A DNA stretch of 13,144 nt from QZKY01 sp964488675 (GCA_964488675.1 CAZAWA010000064.1:1-13144); one strand, 5' to 3'. Positions 1 through 7,227 are shown, counted from the first letter of the stretch. Numbers and translations are program-made. Notes: a model not told the origin generated them from the sequence alone.

Positions 1-178
1 GCACTTTCCCGCTGGTGGGGTTGTCCAGACCTGCAATGATGCGCAACAGCGTGGTCTTCCCGCAGCCGGACGGGCCAAGCAGTGCCACCAGTTCGCCATC
101 CGGAAAATCCAGTGAGACATCTTTCAGCGCGGTGAAATCGCCGAACGATTTGTGGATGTTTCTGACTTCGATGCTCAT
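1..178 (-). CDS. cysA: Sulfate/thiosulfate ABC transporter ATP-binding protein CysA (partial, N-terminus)
   Basis: Only the first 59 complete codons are present; the gene continues beyond the left edge. The protein begins MSIEVRNIHKSFGDFTALKD and contains a textbook Walker A motif, GPSGCGKTTLL, at about residues 39-49, followed by RIIAGLDNPTSG. This is the nucleotide-binding subunit that hydrolyses ATP on the cytoplasmic face to drive sulfate import. The sequence itself proves only an ABC ATPase. The sulfate assignment comes from its place directly after sbp, cysT and cysW, 3 nt behind the cysW stop. The start ATG at 178 has an AGAGG Shine-Dalgarno site 6 nt upstream, inside the end of cysW, so translation is probably coupled. 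The Walker B motif, signature motif and C-terminal regulatory domain lie outside the window. Confidence 0.93.
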   Translation of the reverse strand, partial: MSIEVRNIHKSFGDFTALKDVSLDFPDGELVALLGPSGCGKTTLLRIIAGLDNPTSGKV

Positions 179-181
179 TTT

Positions 182-1063
182 CTACCTCTGCTTTTGTAGT
201 GTTGGCGCCCCACGGGTATCCGAGTGCAAACGCCATTCAATCCAGGTTTTTGCCGCCAGTGTGACTAGCGCGAGAAGCGCGAGTATCGACGCGACTGCGA
301 AGGCAGCGGCAAAGTTATATTCGTTGTACAGAATTTCGACATGAAGCGGAATCGTGTTGGTGAATCCGCGGATGTGGCCGGATACAACCGATACGGCGCC
401 GAATTCGCCCATCGCCCGCGCATTGCAAAGAATCACGCCGTACAGCAAGCCCCACTTGATGTTCGGCAGCGTGACTTTCCAGAAGGTTTGCCAGCCGCTT
501 GCGCCAAGAACCGTTGCGGCTTCCTCCTCCTCTCGTCCTTGTGCTTCCATCAGCGGGATCAGTTCCCGCGCGACAAACGGGAAGGTGACGAACACGGTTG
601 CCAGCACGATTCCCGGAATGGCGAAAATGATTTTAATGTCATGCGCATCCAGCCAGGGCCCGAGCCAGCCCTGCGCACCGAACACCAGCACATAAATCAG
701 GCCGGCAATAACTGGTGAGACGGAAAACGGCAGATCGATCATCGTGACAAGGATGTGCTTGCCACGAAAATCGAACTTGGTAATGGCCCAGGCCGCCGCG
801 ACACCGAATACGAGATTGAGTGGCAATGAAATGGCAGCGGCGATCAGGGTGAGTTTGATCGCAGACAGCGCATCAGGCTCGACGATTGCCTGCCAGTAGG
901 TTTCCCAGCCTTTGCGCAATGCTTCGGCAAAAACAGAAATCAGCGGCAATAGCAGAAAGAAGCCGAAGAAGGCCAGCGAAATAGTAATCAGCGACCATTT
1001 CACCCAGCGAGGCTCGCGGGTCGCGGCGCTGCGATCAAAGCGAGCGGCGGCGGTTGAAGACAT
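182..1063 (-). CDS. cysW: Sulfate ABC transporter permease CysW
   Basis: This 293-residue inner-membrane protein has about six hydrophobic segments, the first at residues 23-48. The permease EAA loop, which docks on the ATPase, is visible at about 179-202 (EEEAATVLGASGWQTFWKVT). The stretches DLPFSVSPVIAGL (110-122) and ARAMGEFGAVSVVSGHI (215-231) are typical of CysW. With CysT it forms the transmembrane channel of the sulfate/thiosulfate importer. The ATG at 1063 is separated from the cysT stop by a single base. Its Shine-Dalgarno sequence GGAAGGAG lies within the cysT coding end, so it belongs to the sbp-cysT-cysW-cysA operon. Its length is normal for the family and I see no lesions. Confidence 0.95.
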   Translation of the reverse strand: MSSTAAARFDRSAATREPRWVKWSLITISLAFFGFFLLLPLISVFAEALRKGWETYWQAIVEPDALSAIKLTLIAAAISLPLNLVFGVAAAWAITKFDFRGKHILVTMIDLPFSVSPVIAGLIYVLVFGAQGWLGPWLDAHDIKIIFAIPGIVLATVFVTFPFVARELIPLMEAQGREEEEAATVLGASGWQTFWKVTLPNIKWGLLYGVILCNARAMGEFGAVSVVSGHIRGFTNTIPLHVEILYNEYNFAAAFAVASILALLALVTLAAKTWIEWRLHSDTRGAPTLQKQR

Positions 1064-1064
1064 G

Positions 1065-1901
1065 TCAGCGGCTCCTTCCGGTGCGTTTTGCGGTCCAGGC
1101 CTGCAGGCCGTTGATGGCCAGCAGCAGCAGCAGCGAAATGATCAGCATGACCGAGGCAATGGCGGTGGCGCCTGCGTAGTCGTATTGCTCCAGTTTGGTA
1201 ATGATCAAAAGCGGCGTGATCTCCGAAACCATCGGCATGTTGCCGGCGATGAAGATGACCGATCCGTATTCCCCCACTGCGCGAGCAAAAGCCAGGGCGA
1301 AACCCGTGAGGATGGCGGGAAACAGGATTGGCAGCACTACACGGCGGAAGGTTTGCCAGCGATTGGCGCCGAGACTGGCGGCGGCTTCTTCCAGTTCGGT
1401 TTCCAGATCTTCCAGGACGGGTTGCACGGTACGCACCACGAACGGCAGACCGATGAAGACCAATGCAACCAGGATGCCAAGCGGGGTGAATGCGACTTTG
1501 ATGCCGATGGGTTCAAGGTATTGACCGACCCAGCCATTTTGCGAATAGAGCGCCGTGAGGGCGATGCCGGTCACGGCAGTCGGCAACGCAAAAGGGAGAT
1601 CGACCAGCGCATCCACGAAGCGTTTGCCTGCGAACGAGTAGCGCACCAAGACCCAGGCCAGAATCAGGCCGAAGACGGCATTGATGGCGCCTGCAAGAAG
1701 CGCGGTGCCAAAACTCAACCGGTATGAAGCGACGACATTGGGTGCGGAAACGGCCTCCCAGAAAGGCCCCCATCCAAGCGTTCCGGCTTTGAGCGCGACG
1801 GCCGCCAGCGGAATCAGCACGATCAGCGACAGGTAGACCAGCGTATAGCCCAACGAGAGATTAAAGCCCGGAAAGATGCGCCGGGCAGTTGCGGATGACA
1901 T
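1065..1901 (-). CDS. cysT: Sulfate ABC transporter permease CysT (CysU)
   Basis: This 278-residue polytopic membrane protein is the partner of CysW in the sulfate importer channel. Six hydrophobic segments are seen, starting at about residues 18-36. The family stretch DLPFALPTAVTGIALTALY lies at 101-119, the EAA loop ELEEAAASLGANRWQTFRRV at 169-188, and ARAVGEYGSVIFIAGNMP at 206-223. The start ATG overlaps the sbp stop codon by one base (TAATG), and AAGGAG lies 6 nt before it, so translation is coupled to sbp. CysT and CysW are paralogues. This one is called CysT because it is first in the operon and has the GEYGSVIFIAGNMP stretch typical of CysT, where CysW has GEFGAVSVVSG. Confidence 0.95.
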   Translation of the reverse strand: MSSATARRIFPGFNLSLGYTLVYLSLIVLIPLAAVALKAGTLGWGPFWEAVSAPNVVASYRLSFGTALLAGAINAVFGLILAWVLVRYSFAGKRFVDALVDLPFALPTAVTGIALTALYSQNGWVGQYLEPIGIKVAFTPLGILVALVFIGLPFVVRTVQPVLEDLETELEEAAASLGANRWQTFRRVVLPILFPAILTGFALAFARAVGEYGSVIFIAGNMPMVSEITPLLIITKLEQYDYAGATAIASVMLIISLLLLLAINGLQAWTAKRTGRSR

Positions 1902-2899
1902 TATCGGCTCCTTGCGATCTGGTCGTAGATGCCGCCATCAGCAAAGTGCTTCTTGTGGGCGCTGGCCCAGCCGCCGAGCAAACTTTCAACCGTGAAGGTT
2001 TTGACACTTGGAAACTGTCTAGCGTATTTGTTGAATACGGCCGGGTTTTTGGGGCGCAGGTAGTGTTTTGCGATGATTTCCTGGCCGACATTCGAGAACA
2101 GGAACTCAAGGTAGGCTTTGGCCTGCTTTTGAGTGCCGCGTTTGTTGGTGACGGTTTCCACCACCGCGACCGGCGCGGGCGCTTCGATCGTGACGGACGG
2201 GTAGACGACATCGAACTTGCCGGTGCCAACTTCCTGCTCGATCAAATGCGCCTCGTTTTCGAAGGTCACGAGAACATCGCCGATACCGCGCTGCGTAAAG
2301 GTGGTGGTCGCACCGCGACCGCCACCATCGAGTACCGGTACATTTCTGAACAGTTGCGCAACGAAATCTTTGGCCTGCGCTTCGCTATTGGTTTTCTGCA
2401 GCGCGTAACCCCATGCAGCGAGATAGGTAAAGCGCCCGTTGCCACTCAGTTTGGGGTTGGGCACGATAACCTTCAGACCACTCCTTGTCAGGTCATCCCA
2501 GTCCTTGATACCCTTGGGGTTGCCTTTCCGTACCAGGAAGACGCTGACGCTGGAATAGGGCACGGCATCGTACGGAAACGCTTTGCGCCAGTCTTTTTTA
2601 ACCAGTCCGCCGCGCGCGACCAGAATGTCGATGTCGGGCGCCTGGTTCATGGTGATGACATCCGCTTGCAGACCGGCGATGATGGCGCCCGCCTGTTTGC
2701 TGGAGCCACCGTGAGATTGCTGGATAGTCAAGGATTCGCCAGTCTTGGCTTTCCAGGAGGCAACAAATGCCGGGTTGATGTCCTTGTACAGCTCGCGTGC
2801 CACATCGTAGGACACATTCAAGAGCGAAGTTTGCGCGATGGCACCGCCGGATAGGACGGTTGCCAGCGCGAATGATAGAAATTTGCCTATGGATTTCAC
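1901..2899 (-). CDS. sbp: Periplasmic sulfate-binding protein (Sbp family)
   Basis: This 332-residue periplasmic solute-binding protein delivers sulfate (possibly thiosulfate) to the CysTW channel. Residues 1-22 form a signal peptide with a hydrophobic core and a likely cleavage after AIA. Family landmarks are NVSYDVARELYKDINPAF (28-45), QSHGGSSKQAG (61-71), ADVITMNQAPDID (79-91) and NPKLSGNGRFTYLAAWGYAL (148-167), which include the main-chain and Ser contacts for the oxyanion. The start is GTG, not ATG: the codon at 2899-2897 is preceded by AAGGGG at a 6-nt spacing, and the signal peptide begins right there. It is the first gene of the operon, next to a promoter-like AT-rich region. Sbp and CysP are close paralogues, so strict sulfate versus thiosulfate preference cannot be told here. 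Confidence 0.94.
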   Translation of the reverse strand: MKSIGKFLSFALATVLSGGAIAQTSLLNVSYDVARELYKDINPAFVASWKAKTGESLTIQQSHGGSSKQAGAIIAGLQADVITMNQAPDIDILVARGGLVKKDWRKAFPYDAVPYSSVSVFLVRKGNPKGIKDWDDLTRSGLKVIVPNPKLSGNGRFTYLAAWGYALQKTNSEAQAKDFVAQLFRNVPVLDGGGRGATTTFTQRGIGDVLVTFENEAHLIEQEVGTGKFDVVYPSVTIEAPAPVAVVETVTNKRGTQKQAKAYLEFLFSNVGQEIIAKHYLRPKNPAVFNKYARQFPSVKTFTVESLLGGWASAHKKHFADGGIYDQIARSR

Positions 2900-2967
2900 G
2901 GCGATCCCCTTTTCAGTAGTTGATAGGATCGATTTTAGGCAGAGTTCTTTATAATTGAAACGAATAA

Positions 2968-2973
2968 ATTATA
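2968..2973 (-). promoter_or_regulatory. Candidate -10 element of the sulfate operon promoter
   Basis: On the minus strand this reads TATAAT, a perfect sigma-70 -10 box, 68 nt before the sbp GTG. At 17-bp spacing the -35 position (2991-2996) reads TGCCAC, a poor match to TTGACA. A strong -10 with a weak -35 is typical of activator-dependent promoters, and cys operons are usually activated by the LysR-type regulators CysB or Cbl. The activator is inferred, not seen. Confidence 0.45.
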
Positions 2974-2980
2974 ATTTGCA

Positions 2981-2998
2981 TATGCCATATGTGGCATA
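2981..2998. promoter_or_regulatory. Perfect inverted repeat, candidate operator upstream of sbp
   Basis: TATGCCA and TGGCATA form a perfect 7-bp inverted repeat around a 4-bp spacer (TATG). An overlapping palindrome, GCATATGC, sits at 2978-2985. The repeat lies at and just upstream of the -35 position of the candidate sbp promoter, where a LysR-type activator would be expected to bind. It is also only about 20 nt past the stop of the spermidine-synthase-like gene, so a weak terminator hairpin is an alternative, although no U-rich tail follows on that strand. Confidence 0.45.
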
Positions 2999-3015
2999 AG
3001 TGGGTGTGGGCAGTC

Positions 3016-3777
3016 CTATGCCTGCGTTTCCCGCATCCATTCTTTCAGGCCATTCACCCAGGATTTGGCAGGCAAGCCCATTTCCTGACGGATGGCGGCA
3101 GCGCGCTGGTTCAGGGTGCTGAAATCGATGGCAGGCGAGCATTTGAAGCCGATGACCACCATGTTTTCGTCGTCGACACGCGGCAACCAGGCAACGGCGT
3201 CAAATGCCAGCAGGATGCCGTACAGGTTCTTTTCATAGCTTTGATGGTCGCCGAACAGATTCGCGGTCAGCATGCCATCAGGCGTCAGGCAGTTGGCGCA
3301 TGCCTGATAGAACTCCGGGGTGTCCAGTACCGGTCCGCGTGCGAATTCGTCATACAGATCAATCTGCAGCACATCGAGAGCGCCCTTATTGGCTGGGTTG
3401 GTCACAAAATCCATCGCATCCATCTGTAATACCTTGATCTGTTCGTCATTGCGTGGCAGGAAAAAGTCTGACTGGCAGGCGGCGATCACCGATGGGTTCA
3501 ATTCAATTGCCGTCACCGTCGCGTCGGGAAAATGGCGACGGCAAAATTTGGTAAGTGCGCCCGAGCCCAGTCCAAGCTGTGCAATGTGTTTCGGATGGGT
3601 GTTGAACAGCATCCAGACCATCATCTGCTGTACATATTCCAGCTCGATGGCATCCGGCTTCGCGATGCGCATTGCACCTTGTATCCAGGAGGTTCCAAGG
3701 TGCAGGTAACGCACTCCCTGGTCTTCGGTGATGGTGGCTAGCGGAAGTGATTGGTGCGTGCTCAGAGAGTCAGGCAT
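3016..3777 (-). CDS. Spermidine-synthase-like SAM-fold protein (soluble)
   Basis: This 253-residue cytoplasmic protein has a class I methyltransferase / spermidine synthase fold. The nucleotide-binding glycine motif QLGLGSGALTKF is at 67-78, the acidic end of strand 2 is AIELNP (E92), and a third acidic position is D120 in QMDAMDF. The stretch IDLYDEFARGP (139-149) occupies the place of the aminopropyltransferase active-site loop and keeps an Asp (D140). It lacks the N-terminal beta domain of true spermidine synthases, so polyamine synthesis should not be assumed; members of this group are usually annotated only as spermidine synthase-like. The ATG lies inside the end of the pseudouridine synthase gene (16-nt overlap) and has only a weak ribosome site, so expression is probably by translational coupling. 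Confidence 0.82.
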   Translation of the reverse strand: MPDSLSTHQSLPLATITEDQGVRYLHLGTSWIQGAMRIAKPDAIELEYVQQMMVWMLFNTHPKHIAQLGLGSGALTKFCRRHFPDATVTAIELNPSVIAACQSDFFLPRNDEQIKVLQMDAMDFVTNPANKGALDVLQIDLYDEFARGPVLDTPEFYQACANCLTPDGMLTANLFGDHQSYEKNLYGILLAFDAVAWLPRVDDENMVVIGFKCSPAIDFSTLNQRAAAIRQEMGLPAKSWVNGLKEWMRETQA

Positions 3778-4688
3778 CGCGTGCTTTCGAAATATCTTGG
3801 CTGGCCGGTGACGGGATCAGTAAAAGATAGCGATTTCGCCAGCAGTTGCAGCGGTTTGCTGAAATCCGGGTGCTCACCAAGTGGCAGTTCGGGGTGCAGA
3901 TGGGGGTAGATCCGGTCATTCATGATCGGGATGCCAAGCGCCGACATCTGCGCGCGCAGTTGATGCTTATGGCCGGTAACCGGATGCAGCGCATAACGAG
4001 CACGGCCGTTTCTCGTTTCAAGCAACTCAATGCGAGTTTCGGCGTTTGGCGCGCCCTCAACTTCGTGCATCTGCATGAAAGACGGGCCTTGAGCCAAGCG
4101 GCTGCGTACAACTGTAGGCAGTGTGAGACTCTCCAACTGGGGTGCAATTGCCTCATAGCGCTTCTCGACAGTGCGATGGCGGAACAGTGATTGATAGTCG
4201 TTGCGCGTCTGCGGCTGGGTGGTGAACAGCACCAGTCCTGCGGTATCCTGATCAATGCGGTGTGCGGGCGACAGGGTAGTTATGCCGAGTTTGCGTTTGA
4301 GTCTCACCAGCAATGACTCTTGCAAGAATCGTCCACTGGGCGTAACCGGAAGAAAATGGGGTTTGTCGGCGACCACGATCAGGTCATCCTGATACACCAC
4401 TCCTTCTTCAAACGGTATCGGAAACTCGAACGGCAGGCTGCGATAGTAGTAAAGCTTGGAGTTTTGCTGATAGACGGAATAAGGGCGAATTGCCTTGCCT
4501 TGTTCATCCAGCACCTCACCGCGTGACATACGGGCAATCCACTCGTCTAGCGCGATTCGAGGAAAACGGTGACTCAGGAAATCCTCAAAAGTTAGCCATA
4601 CGCCCTTCGGCAGGGTGACGCAACTGGGGCCGACGCCATGCTTGGTTGGCAAGTTTGCGCGAGAAAATGTTGCTGTCGGCTTGTGCAT
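3762..4688 (-). CDS. RluA-family pseudouridine synthase
   Basis: This 308-residue protein isomerises uridine to pseudouridine in rRNA or tRNA. The catalytic motif HRIDQDTAG is at 143-151, with D146 as the expected nucleophilic Asp. The C-terminal family motif is HPVTGHKHQLRAQMSALGIP, followed by NDRIYP. The N-terminal ~90 residues contain a WLTFEDFLSHRFPRI stretch and an IARMSRGEVLD segment that resembles a short S4-like RNA-binding part. The exact target position (RluA, RluC, RluD or a less studied type) cannot be read from the motifs. The start ATG at 4688 has no strong Shine-Dalgarno site; the HGVGPSCV segment at residues 17-24 is conserved in relatives as I remember them, so the start cannot be much later. 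The gene is divergent from the split membrane-protein pair and leads a two-gene unit with the spermidine-synthase-like gene. Confidence 0.9.
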   Translation of the reverse strand: MHKPTATFSRANLPTKHGVGPSCVTLPKGVWLTFEDFLSHRFPRIALDEWIARMSRGEVLDEQGKAIRPYSVYQQNSKLYYYRSLPFEFPIPFEEGVVYQDDLIVVADKPHFLPVTPSGRFLQESLLVRLKRKLGITTLSPAHRIDQDTAGLVLFTTQPQTRNDYQSLFRHRTVEKRYEAIAPQLESLTLPTVVRSRLAQGPSFMQMHEVEGAPNAETRIELLETRNGRARYALHPVTGHKHQLRAQMSALGIPIMNDRIYPHLHPELPLGEHPDFSKPLQLLAKSLSFTDPVTGQPRYFESTRCLTL

Positions 4689-4723
4689 GGGCGGAATTGT
4701 CGCAGAAATAGTCCTGATTGCGG

Positions 4724-4737
4724 CGTCAAAATTGACG
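4724..4737. repeat. Short dyad CGTCAA-AA-TTGACG in the divergent promoter region
   Basis: Six-base arms are perfectly inverted around AA. The right arm is also the best -35 candidate for the plus-strand gene pair, so a protein bound to this dyad could affect that promoter. It sits in the 111-nt gap between the two divergent start codons. With arms of only 6 bp it could be chance. Confidence 0.3.
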
Positions 4738-4761
4738 GGGTGCCGCCCGTTGCCGCATACT
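4732..4761 (+). promoter_or_regulatory. Candidate sigma-70 promoter of the split MFS/spermidine-synthase-like genes
   Basis: TTGACG (4732-4737, five of six consensus bases) is followed after 18 bp by CATACT (4756-4761, four of six). This would give a leader of about 30 nt before the ATG at 4800, which carries its own AAAGGA ribosome site. The spacing is slightly long but acceptable. No comparably good promoter was found for the divergent pseudouridine synthase gene. Confidence 0.42.
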
Positions 4762-4799
4762 TGCTACTTTTGATCTCATCCAACGGCAAAGGATTTTTG

Positions 4800-5414
4800 A
4801 TGAACAGTTCGGCAGAAAGGGTGGTTCTGCCCCCGAGTATCGCTGCTGCGTTTTTCCTGTCCGGTGCGGCAGGCTTGATCTACCAGATCGCGTGGCAACG
4901 ACTTTTGTTTGCGAATTTTGGCGTAGATGTCGAATCGATCACGGTGGTCGTGTCCGCATTCATGCTGGGGCTGGGGTGTGGCGGCTATCTGGGTGGGCGT
5001 GTCGCCGACCGCTATTTCAGCAAGTCGCTGCTGATTTTTTGCCTGTTCGAGGTGTTCATTGGCTGCTACGGCATCGTTAGCCCGTACTTCATCGAATTTA
5101 TCGGGCAATCCGGGGCGGAAAGCAGTCTGCTTACAGTGGCAGTGCTTAATTTTTTCAGCATCCTTCCCGCCACTATCCTGATGGGGGGCACGCTACCGAT
5201 GCTGACGGCGTGGCTTGCAAAGAACCCTAGCGGCGTCGGAAATGCCATCGGCGTTCTGTATTTCTGCAATACGCTGGGCGCAGCGATCGGCTGTTTCGCG
5301 ACGGCATTCGTGCTTTTCATGTACTTTGATCTGTATCAGGTGATCTGGATGGCTGCTGCCAGCAATTTCATCGTTGCGGTTCTCGCATACCAGGAGGGGC
5401 GCAGCTATGTCTGA
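4800..5414 (+). CDS. Membrane protein, N-terminal half of a split MFS/spermidine-synthase-like protein
   Basis: This 204-residue integral membrane protein has about six hydrophobic segments and no soluble domain. It opens with SGAAGLIYQIAWQRLL (21-36), the signature of the N-terminus of fused MFS/spermidine-synthase-like proteins, and also has AFMLGLGCGGYLGGRVADR (53-71), PATILMGGTLPML (123-135) and YFCNTLGAAIGC (154-165). In those relatives this module continues into a second membrane module and a SAM domain; here it stops at 5414. The downstream gene starts 8 nt before that stop and supplies exactly the missing parts. The ATG at 4800 is chosen because AAAGGA precedes it and the signature motif follows closely; an upstream ATG at 4638 would add a tail that reads back over the divergent gene. 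Function is unknown. Confidence 0.85.
   Translation: MNSSAERVVLPPSIAAAFFLSGAAGLIYQIAWQRLLFANFGVDVESITVVVSAFMLGLGCGGYLGGRVADRYFSKSLLIFCLFEVFIGCYGIVSPYFIEFIGQSGAESSLLTVAVLNFFSILPATILMGGTLPMLTAWLAKNPSGVGNAIGVLYFCNTLGAAIGCFATAFVLFMYFDLYQVIWMAAASNFIVAVLAYQEGRSYV
5392..5397 (+). promoter_or_regulatory. Strong internal Shine-Dalgarno site for the second half gene
   Basis: AGGAGG lies within the last codons of the upstream gene, 9 nt before the ATG at 5407. It matches the 16S tail fully, which argues that the downstream gene is translated from its own start and is not merely the product of a disrupted reading frame. It overlaps a GGGG run at 5396-5399 where a single-base indel would join both frames. 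Confidence 0.6.
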
Positions 5415-6942
5415 TCGCAACAAGGCCTTAATACTTGCATTCGCTTCCGGCCTGCTCAGTCTGGGAATGGAAATCGTCTGGACGCGACTGGTGTCATTTA
5501 CGCACCATACTGTGCCGCAGTCGTTCGCCTATGTGCTGTTTGCTTATCTGCTCGGGATCGCGCTCGGCGCGCACGCAGGCAAGATCGTATGTAATCGTGG
5601 ACGCGAAAATGTCAGCATCCTTTGGAGGGTGGCGGCGCAATCTCTGATCTGGTCGGCAATATTTGATGTGATCGCCGTCGTCATCTATGTAGTGATGCCG
5701 TTCAATCCCTACGGCGATGCGATCTATTTGCTGGTCGTGATTATGCTGTCATCTGCAATCAAGGGAATCATTTTCCCGATAGTGCACGCCATAGGATCAA
5801 TGCGCGGCAATGAAGAACTGGGCGCTTCGATCTCGAATGTGTATGCGGCCAATGTCGCTGGCGCGACCATCGGCCCGTTGTTCGTCGGGTTTGTGTTGCT
5901 CAATATTGTTTCTTTGCAACAGGCAATGCTGATTTGTTCGATCGCAGCACTCCTGGTGTGGATTGTTGTGTCACGAGACTCGACCGGGATCAAGCATAAG
6001 GTGCTGGCTGCCATTTCGGGGGTTGCGCTGCTCCTGGCGATGGGTATCTCGGACGAACATCTTCTCATCCGTGGGCTGGTTGCCCGCGAGCATGGGACGG
6101 ATGTCAAGGTCGGATATATCAACGAAAGTCGGCATGGCACTATCCATACACTGAACAACCGGGATGGCAGCGTGGTTGTGTACGGCGAAAATCTTTACGA
6201 TGGCAAGATCAACACCAGTCTCGTGAATGACATCAACGGCATCTTCCGCGTGTATGCGCTGGCGGCGATGCACGAAAGCCCGAAAAAAATCCTGGTCATT
6301 GGCATGAGCGGTGGATCGTGGGTCGAGGTGCTACGGCATTTCCCGCAGGTAAAAAACATCGATGTGGTCGAGATCAACCCGAACTATGTCGATTTGGTCA
6401 GGAAACACAAGGAGGTCGCGCCCTTGCTGGACGACAAACGCGTCAAAATCCATATCACGGACGGTCGGAAATACCTCAAGCAGCACCCGAACGAAAAATA
6501 CGATTTGATTGTAATGAATACAACTTGGCACTGGCGCGCGTACAGCGTGCTTCTGCTGGGGCAGGATTTCCTGACATCACTGAAAAAATCGCTCGCTCCA
6601 GGCGGTCTGGTTGCCTTCAACACTACCGGTTCAATGGATGTCTTCTACACGGCGTCGCAAACTTTCCCGTTTGCCGGCTTGTACTCGAATTTTGTGTTCG
6701 CTAGCGACCACGACCCGAGACAGGACCTGCAAAAAAATGCATTACGAATTCATCAGGTCGCGAAATTCGTATCGGGGCCGCAGGGCGTCGATCCGGCAAG
6801 GCTGATCCAAGCCTCCAGGGCGGTGGCGGATACGCCAGTGCAACTTGCTTCGGAAGTCAAATTTGACCGACCGCCTGAGGTGGTGACTGAGCGGAACATG
6901 ATTACCGAATACAAATACGGGATCGGGTTCCTGCATCAGTAA
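5407..6942 (+). CDS. Membrane protein with C-terminal spermidine-synthase-like domain (second half of split protein)
   Basis: This 511-residue protein has about seven membrane segments in residues 1-212, then a cytoplasmic SAM-fold domain. Its start, SGLLSLGMEIVWTRLV (14-29), resembles the start of the upstream gene, which points to an internal duplication in this family. KGIIFPIVHAIGS (119-131) and ASISNVYAANVAGATIGPLF (140-159) match the second membrane repeat of fused MFS/spermidine-synthase-like proteins. The SAM domain shows KILVIGMSGGSWVEVL (294-309), VVEINPNYVDL (320-330) and TDGRKYL (351-357). The expected catalytic Asp loop reads MNTTWHWRAYSVLLLGQDF (370-388), with Asn in place of Asp, so aminopropyl transfer is doubtful. 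The gene overlaps its upstream partner by 8 nt. The two products probably work together in the membrane; the substrate is unknown. Confidence 0.85.
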   Translation: MSDRNKALILAFASGLLSLGMEIVWTRLVSFTHHTVPQSFAYVLFAYLLGIALGAHAGKIVCNRGRENVSILWRVAAQSLIWSAIFDVIAVVIYVVMPFNPYGDAIYLLVVIMLSSAIKGIIFPIVHAIGSMRGNEELGASISNVYAANVAGATIGPLFVGFVLLNIVSLQQAMLICSIAALLVWIVVSRDSTGIKHKVLAAISGVALLLAMGISDEHLLIRGLVAREHGTDVKVGYINESRHGTIHTLNNRDGSVVVYGENLYDGKINTSLVNDINGIFRVYALAAMHESPKKILVIGMSGGSWVEVLRHFPQVKNIDVVEINPNYVDLVRKHKEVAPLLDDKRVKIHITDGRKYLKQHPNEKYDLIVMNTTWHWRAYSVLLLGQDFLTSLKKSLAPGGLVAFNTTGSMDVFYTASQTFPFAGLYSNFVFASDHDPRQDLQKNALRIHQVAKFVSGPQGVDPARLIQASRAVADTPVQLASEVKFDRPPEVVTERNMITEYKYGIGFLHQ

Positions 6943-7126
6943 TTTATTCGCTTGCACCGCATGATCCGGCGCCAGCTTGCAAACGGTCGCATCGCTTCCG
7001 AGTTCAACTTGGGAGGTTGCGCGCCCATGCCGGATCGGTGTTCCAGGTTTTATCGACAGACAAAAATGTTTTTCAATTTATGCCCCCAGTGTCCATCGGT
7101 TATCGGGCTAATTTTGGGGTTTATAC

Positions 7127-7146
7127 CTAGGGCGAACACGCCCTAG
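7127..7146. terminator. Hairpin CTAGGGCG-AACA-CGCCCTAG, possible terminator
   Basis: A perfect 8-bp GC-rich stem with a 4-base loop lies about 185 nt past the stop of the plus-strand pair. It is followed by only TT on the plus strand, without a proper T-run, so a Rho-independent terminator is possible but not textbook. Because the flanking genes converge on this region, a two-way terminator would make sense. Confidence 0.3.
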
Positions 7147-7227
7147 TTCAGTAGTGCTGTTCAGAAGTGCTTTGTCCTGACGATGCACAATAACATGGCG
7201 TTGTTCATTGCACTCAGATTCATTGAA

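Noticed and set aside
1889..2854. A 321-codon plus-strand open frame opposite the sulfate-binding protein gene
   Set aside because: It lies entirely antisense to a well-supported gene, has no ribosome site or recognisable domain, and is a codon-bias shadow.
3016..3777. Calling the soluble SAM-fold protein SpeE, a true spermidine synthase
   Set aside because: It lacks the N-terminal beta domain and the GGGDG and DSTDP motifs, and there is no polyamine pathway neighbour, so only a family-level call is justified.
4638..4799. A 54-codon N-terminal extension of the first split membrane gene
   Set aside because: The extension is Cys/Arg-rich, reads back over the divergent gene and its promoter, and the ATG at 4800 has a proper ribosome site right before the conserved start.
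6963..7036. Inverted pair GATCCGGC/GCCGGATC as a mobile-element end or attachment site
   Set aside because: The 8-bp arms are 58 nt apart with no transposase, target duplication or tRNA nearby; chance is sufficient.
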